Positions 44,153-47,462 of a stretch of 47,462 nt of DNA are shown piece after piece (the stretch's first letter is position 1; each line of letters starts with the position of its first letter). The stretch lies in NCBI GenBank assembly GCA_030549895.1, contig JAUQQM010000004.1:1-47462 (forward strand), read 5' to 3'. The DNA is from Patescibacteria group bacterium. GTDB lineage: Bacteria > Patescibacteriota > Minisyncoccia > UBA6257 > HR35. The translations under genes were made by a program, and so were the position numbers. Under the pieces are notes generated by a model. The model did no database searches, was not told where the DNA came from, and saw nothing but the letters and a program-made list of their open reading frames with translations.

Positions 44153-44808
44153 AACTTAAAAGAGACTTTTTTGTTAAAAATACTCTTTTGGTTGCTAAAA
44201 ATCTTCTTGGAAAAATAATAGTTAGAAAATTTAACAACCAGCTAATAAAAGGGAAAATAGTTGAAACTGAAGCTTATATTGGTCCATGGGACTTAGCTTC
44301 TCACGCAAGATTTTCCAAGCAAAGTGAAAAAGAAAAATTAAAAATTTTAGATAAATTATATCCAAAAATAAAAAATAAAATCGAAAATTGGAATCTCTTT
44401 AAGAAAAGAGTTTTATCTTTAGAAATAAAAATTACTGAAAGAAATATAGCTGAATTTTTAACTGGTGGTCATATCTACATTTATTTTATTTATGGGAAAT
44501 ATTTTCAATTAAATATCACAACTTACAAAGAAGGTTATCCTGAATGTGTCCTTTTAAGAGCACTTGAACCAATAACAAAATCAAAAATAATTCCAAATGG
44601 ACCAGGTAAACTTTGTCAATATCTTAAGCTAGATAAAAGTTTTCTTTTTGAGGATCTAACTTCAAGTAAAAGAATATGGATAGAAGACTCAAAAATCCCT
44701 TATAAGGTTGTTTGTGCTAAAAGGATAGGAATTGAGTATGCCAAAGGAGACAAACTTTTACCTTGGAGATTTTATATAAAAGACAATAAATTTGTCTCTA
44801 AACAATAA
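44149..44808 (+). CDS. 3-methyladenine DNA glycosylase (AAG/MPG family)
   Basis: LVAKNLLGKIIVRKFNNQLIKGKIVETEAYIGPWDLASHARF; GGHIYIYFIYGKYFQLNITT; NGPGKLCQYLKLDKS. Confidence 0.9.
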   Translation: MKLKRDFFVKNTLLVAKNLLGKIIVRKFNNQLIKGKIVETEAYIGPWDLASHARFSKQSEKEKLKILDKLYPKIKNKIENWNLFKKRVLSLEIKITERNIAEFLTGGHIYIYFIYGKYFQLNITTYKEGYPECVLLRALEPITKSKIIPNGPGKLCQYLKLDKSFLFEDLTSSKRIWIEDSKIPYKVVCAKRIGIEYAKGDKLLPWRFYIKDNKFVSKQ

Positions 44809-46335
44809 TCAGTAATAATAAAAGTAGACTTTACAATAAGCTGGTAAATTTTTAAGAATGTAGATCATCTCTGGCATAATTATAAGGGACGTCTGAACTA
44901 GATTTTGATTTGAAAAATATTCTAATTGACTTAGATTAAGATAGAAAGCTTCTTTTTTAATTATTTCATTAATTTCTTTGTATTTTTTTTCTACTTCACT
45001 TTCTTTTGCTTTAAATAGAATCTTAACATAGACATAAAATGGGGGCAAATGTAAATTTTTTCTTTCTTCAAGTAATGAGCTGTAAAAATAATCTGGTTTA
45101 GTGAATTTTTTTAATTTTTGAGGCCAAAATGTAAGAAAGTAAACTTTTTTAGACTTAATTTTAGCAAAACTTATTATTCTAAAAAGTCTTTCACTCACAT
45201 TAAACTGAGGAATTTTCAAAATTTCTTCCGGCTCTATAATTATAGAAACATCGAATTTCCAATCAATAGGTTTTAAAATAACTTCAGTTGAAATTACTAC
45301 TTTTCTTTCTATTTTTTTGAATATATTTTCTAAAACAAGAAAATCTTTCTTATTTTCTTTAAAAAGATAGAAAATACTTCTTTCTAGTTTTTGATTTTTA
45401 AAGATTTTTAAAATTGGGTGATTTTTTCTGTTTACTATCACAAGAGAAGAATTAAAATTTTTAACTATAGAAAGAAGATTTTTTGCTAGTGGTTTTGCTA
45501 AAAGAAATTCATTTTCCCATTGAATAAACTCCTTTTTTTCAGAATAAAATCTTAAACTTGGATTCCAGTCAACATAAACTAAGGGAATATTAAAAGTTTT
45601 AGCGAATTCTTCTAAAAAAATTCTGAAGTCAATTTGAGGGTATCTGAAATTTTGTTGATAAGCTTGACTATTTTCAAAAACAATTATTATCTCTTCTAAT
45701 TCAGGAAAAGGATTTATAAGAGCATTTCCCACTGCTAAAATAGGCTGAGAAAGTTTTTTAGTAAATATCTTTTTTATATTTTCTTCATATTCTTTTTTAT
45801 TTTCTTTTAACAAAACTAAATGATCTATATTTTCTTCTTTTAATTTTTGACTGAAGATAGTCAAACTTAAAGAATCTGGAAAAGCTAAAAGGATATTTTT
45901 ATTTTTAAGATAACTTAAATTTCTGTAAAACTCTTCAAAATTTTCAAATCTCTTTTCAAAAATTCTTTCTCTTGCTCTCCAAAAAATTCCATCTTTAAGA
46001 AACTCTTTAGGAAGGAGGATATTTAAAAAAGCTCCAAGAGGTAGGGCAAATTTTCTACTTACACTTTCAGCTAAATTTAAAAATTTAAGATCTAAAACTT
46101 GGTGGGAATTAACAATTTTATGAATTTGCTTTAAAGGAAAATCAACGGTTTTTTTAAGAATAATCTTTTCTTTATCTAACTTTGAACTTTCTAAAACAAT
46201 ACCTAAAACTTGTTTTTTTCTTAACGGAATTTTAACTAAACTTAAATAGTTATTCTTTACTTTAGAGATATAAATTAAAGAATCTGGAGCTGGTCTTATA
46301 ATTTTTGCTAAGGGGACTACCTTTATAAGATACAT
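44809..46335 (-). CDS. degenerate PriA-like primosomal protein
   Basis: N-terminal PriA 3'BD-like VVPLAKIIRPAPDSLIYISK...; IIIVFENSQAYQQNFRYPQIDFR...VYVDWNPSLRFY parallels the PriA DEEH/SATPS region but lacks the catalytic residues. Confidence 0.75.
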   Translation of the reverse strand: MYLIKVVPLAKIIRPAPDSLIYISKVKNNYLSLVKIPLRKKQVLGIVLESSKLDKEKIILKKTVDFPLKQIHKIVNSHQVLDLKFLNLAESVSRKFALPLGAFLNILLPKEFLKDGIFWRARERIFEKRFENFEEFYRNLSYLKNKNILLAFPDSLSLTIFSQKLKEENIDHLVLLKENKKEYEENIKKIFTKKLSQPILAVGNALINPFPELEEIIIVFENSQAYQQNFRYPQIDFRIFLEEFAKTFNIPLVYVDWNPSLRFYSEKKEFIQWENEFLLAKPLAKNLLSIVKNFNSSLVIVNRKNHPILKIFKNQKLERSIFYLFKENKKDFLVLENIFKKIERKVVISTEVILKPIDWKFDVSIIIEPEEILKIPQFNVSERLFRIISFAKIKSKKVYFLTFWPQKLKKFTKPDYFYSSLLEERKNLHLPPFYVYVKILFKAKESEVEKKYKEINEIIKKEAFYLNLSQLEYFSNQNLVQTSLIIMPEMIYILKNLPAYCKVYFYYY

Positions 46336-46374
46336 AATTTTAAATTATACACAAGATATGATAAAATTTAATTT

Positions 46375-47178
46375 ATGGATCAATACTTAAAGGAAAAAAT
46401 AGAAAGATTTAAAAGAGAAAAAGGCCATATTATTGAAAATAAATGGTTTCCAAGAGTCACTTCTATTATTGAAGTAAAGGCAAAACCAGGACTTTATAAG
46501 TTTTATGCAGAATCTGTAAGTTTTGAAGAAGCAAACAGAAAAAAGGGTTTAGCGGGAAGCGAAGGAAGTAAAATTCATACAGCCATTGAAAAAATCCTTG
46601 TTGGTGAAGAAATAACTATTGAAAAAGAATTAGAACCATCAATAATAGCTTTTAAAGAGTTTATGAAACAAAATGAAATAATAGCTGATAAAACATATGT
46701 AGAAAAAAGAATTTTAAGTAATCAATTTAAATATACTGGCACATTTGATTTTATAGGATATGTTAATGGAAAGTTTTCTGTAGTTGACATAAAGACTTCC
46801 TCAAGTATTTATAAAGACTATGGTCTTCAAACTTCTGCTTATCTTTACGCTCTTAATGAAGAAGGAAATCTATATGATGAAGGTGGAAGATTTTTTAAAA
46901 AAATTCCAAAAGAAGTAGAAAGTAGATTTATCTTACTTATAAGAAGAAAAAGAATATGTCAAAAGTGTGGGGGAGAGTATATTGTAAGAGCAGGGAGAGA
47001 GCCAAAAATAGAAAATGGTGATCCTAATTGTGAACATCAATTCGGAGAAATTATTGGTGAGTTTGAATTAAAAGAATTCTCAAATCAAAGCTCTGATTTT
47101 AGAGCATTTTTAGCTTGTAAAGATTTATGGGAATGGGAAAATGAATTTTATCTTCGTCAAATTGGATATTTAGATTAA
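46375..47178 (+). CDS. PD-(D/E)XK nuclease-family protein (RecB/Cas4-like)
   Basis: FKYTGTFDFIGYVNGKFSVVDIKTSSSIYKDYGLQTSAYLYAL (D...DxK...QxxxY); C-terminal CQKCGGEYIV. Confidence 0.85.
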   Translation: MDQYLKEKIERFKREKGHIIENKWFPRVTSIIEVKAKPGLYKFYAESVSFEEANRKKGLAGSEGSKIHTAIEKILVGEEITIEKELEPSIIAFKEFMKQNEIIADKTYVEKRILSNQFKYTGTFDFIGYVNGKFSVVDIKTSSSIYKDYGLQTSAYLYALNEEGNLYDEGGRFFKKIPKEVESRFILLIRRKRICQKCGGEYIVRAGREPKIENGDPNCEHQFGEIIGEFELKEFSNQSSDFRAFLACKDLWEWENEFYLRQIGYLD

Positions 47179-47194
47179 TTTTATTTGTTTAACT

Positions 47195-47402
47195 TGATTT
47201 AATAATTTTCTAAGTTATAATTTAATTTATGAATTCGCGGAGATATAAGGGTTATAAAATAACACTTATATCTCTGAAAAATTATGAAAAATAAATCATG
47301 ATTTAATAATTTTCTAAGTTATAATTTAATTTATGAATTCGCGGAGATATAAGGGTTATAAAATAACACTTATATCTCTGAAAAATTATGAAAAATAAAT
47401 CA
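47195..47402 (+). repeat. 104-bp exact tandem duplication (promoter, leader ORF, hairpin, start codon)
   Basis: 47195-47298 and 47299-47402 identical by eye; each contains TATAAT, MNSRRYKGYKITLISLKNYEK*, and GAGATATAAG...CTTATATCTC. Confidence 0.92.
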
Positions 47403-47462
47403 TGGGTGATAGCTATAGGTATTTTGATTCTTATAATTTTAATAGCTATAGCTCTTAAATCA
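47388..47462 (+). CDS. membrane/secreted protein, 3'-truncated by window end
   Basis: MKNKSWVIAIGILILIILIAIALKS open to the window end; ATG in second copy of the tandem repeat. Confidence 0.55.
   Translation, partial: MKNKSWVIAIGILILIILIAIALKS

Noticed and set aside
1-47462. tRNA/rRNA genes
   Set aside because: No T-loop GGTTCGAATCC-type or rRNA-conserved stretches were noticed; GTTCGC repeats are not T-loops. A tRNAscan run would be decisive.

Overview
AT-rich, gene-dense bacterial window. The degenerate Fe-S-less Nth, ATPase-dead PriA, GxxExxY domain, split transketolase and overlapping tiny intergenic regions are consistent with a Patescibacteria/CPR-type genome (inference). It carries housekeeping genes (tyrS, murB, dnaG, rpoD, greA, mnmA, murD, nth, gdhA, uppP, split transketolase), a helicase-less restriction-modification locus with several PD-(D/E)XK-like proteins, two copper/metal-response loci, and a MacAB-type exporter. 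The most notable observations are: (1) a candidate minimal lanthipeptide locus at 22948-24649 (minus). It consists of an un-annotated 59-aa Cys/Ser/Thr-rich precursor immediately upstream of a stand-alone LanM-type dehydratase (DUF4135) with all recognisable catalytic motifs but no LanC cyclase domain, next to a MacAB exporter and a GNAT acetyltransferase. (2) A family of about 44-bp GTTCGC-rich elements inserted in frame, in both orientations, inside a P1B copper ATPase and a second metal-locus gene. One inverted pair brackets an entire in-frame GxxExxY (PD-(D/E)XK) domain in the actuator domain of the ATPase, resembling a protein-coding-tolerant mobile element. Other signals are recurrent leaderless promoters, paired CsoR-like operators, a dispersed TATGCTCACTAAAAC intergenic repeat, homopolymer frameshifts, an hsdS 3'-end duplication, and a 104-bp tandem duplication of a promoter, hairpin and start codon at the window end. 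No tRNA, rRNA or CRISPR array was seen.
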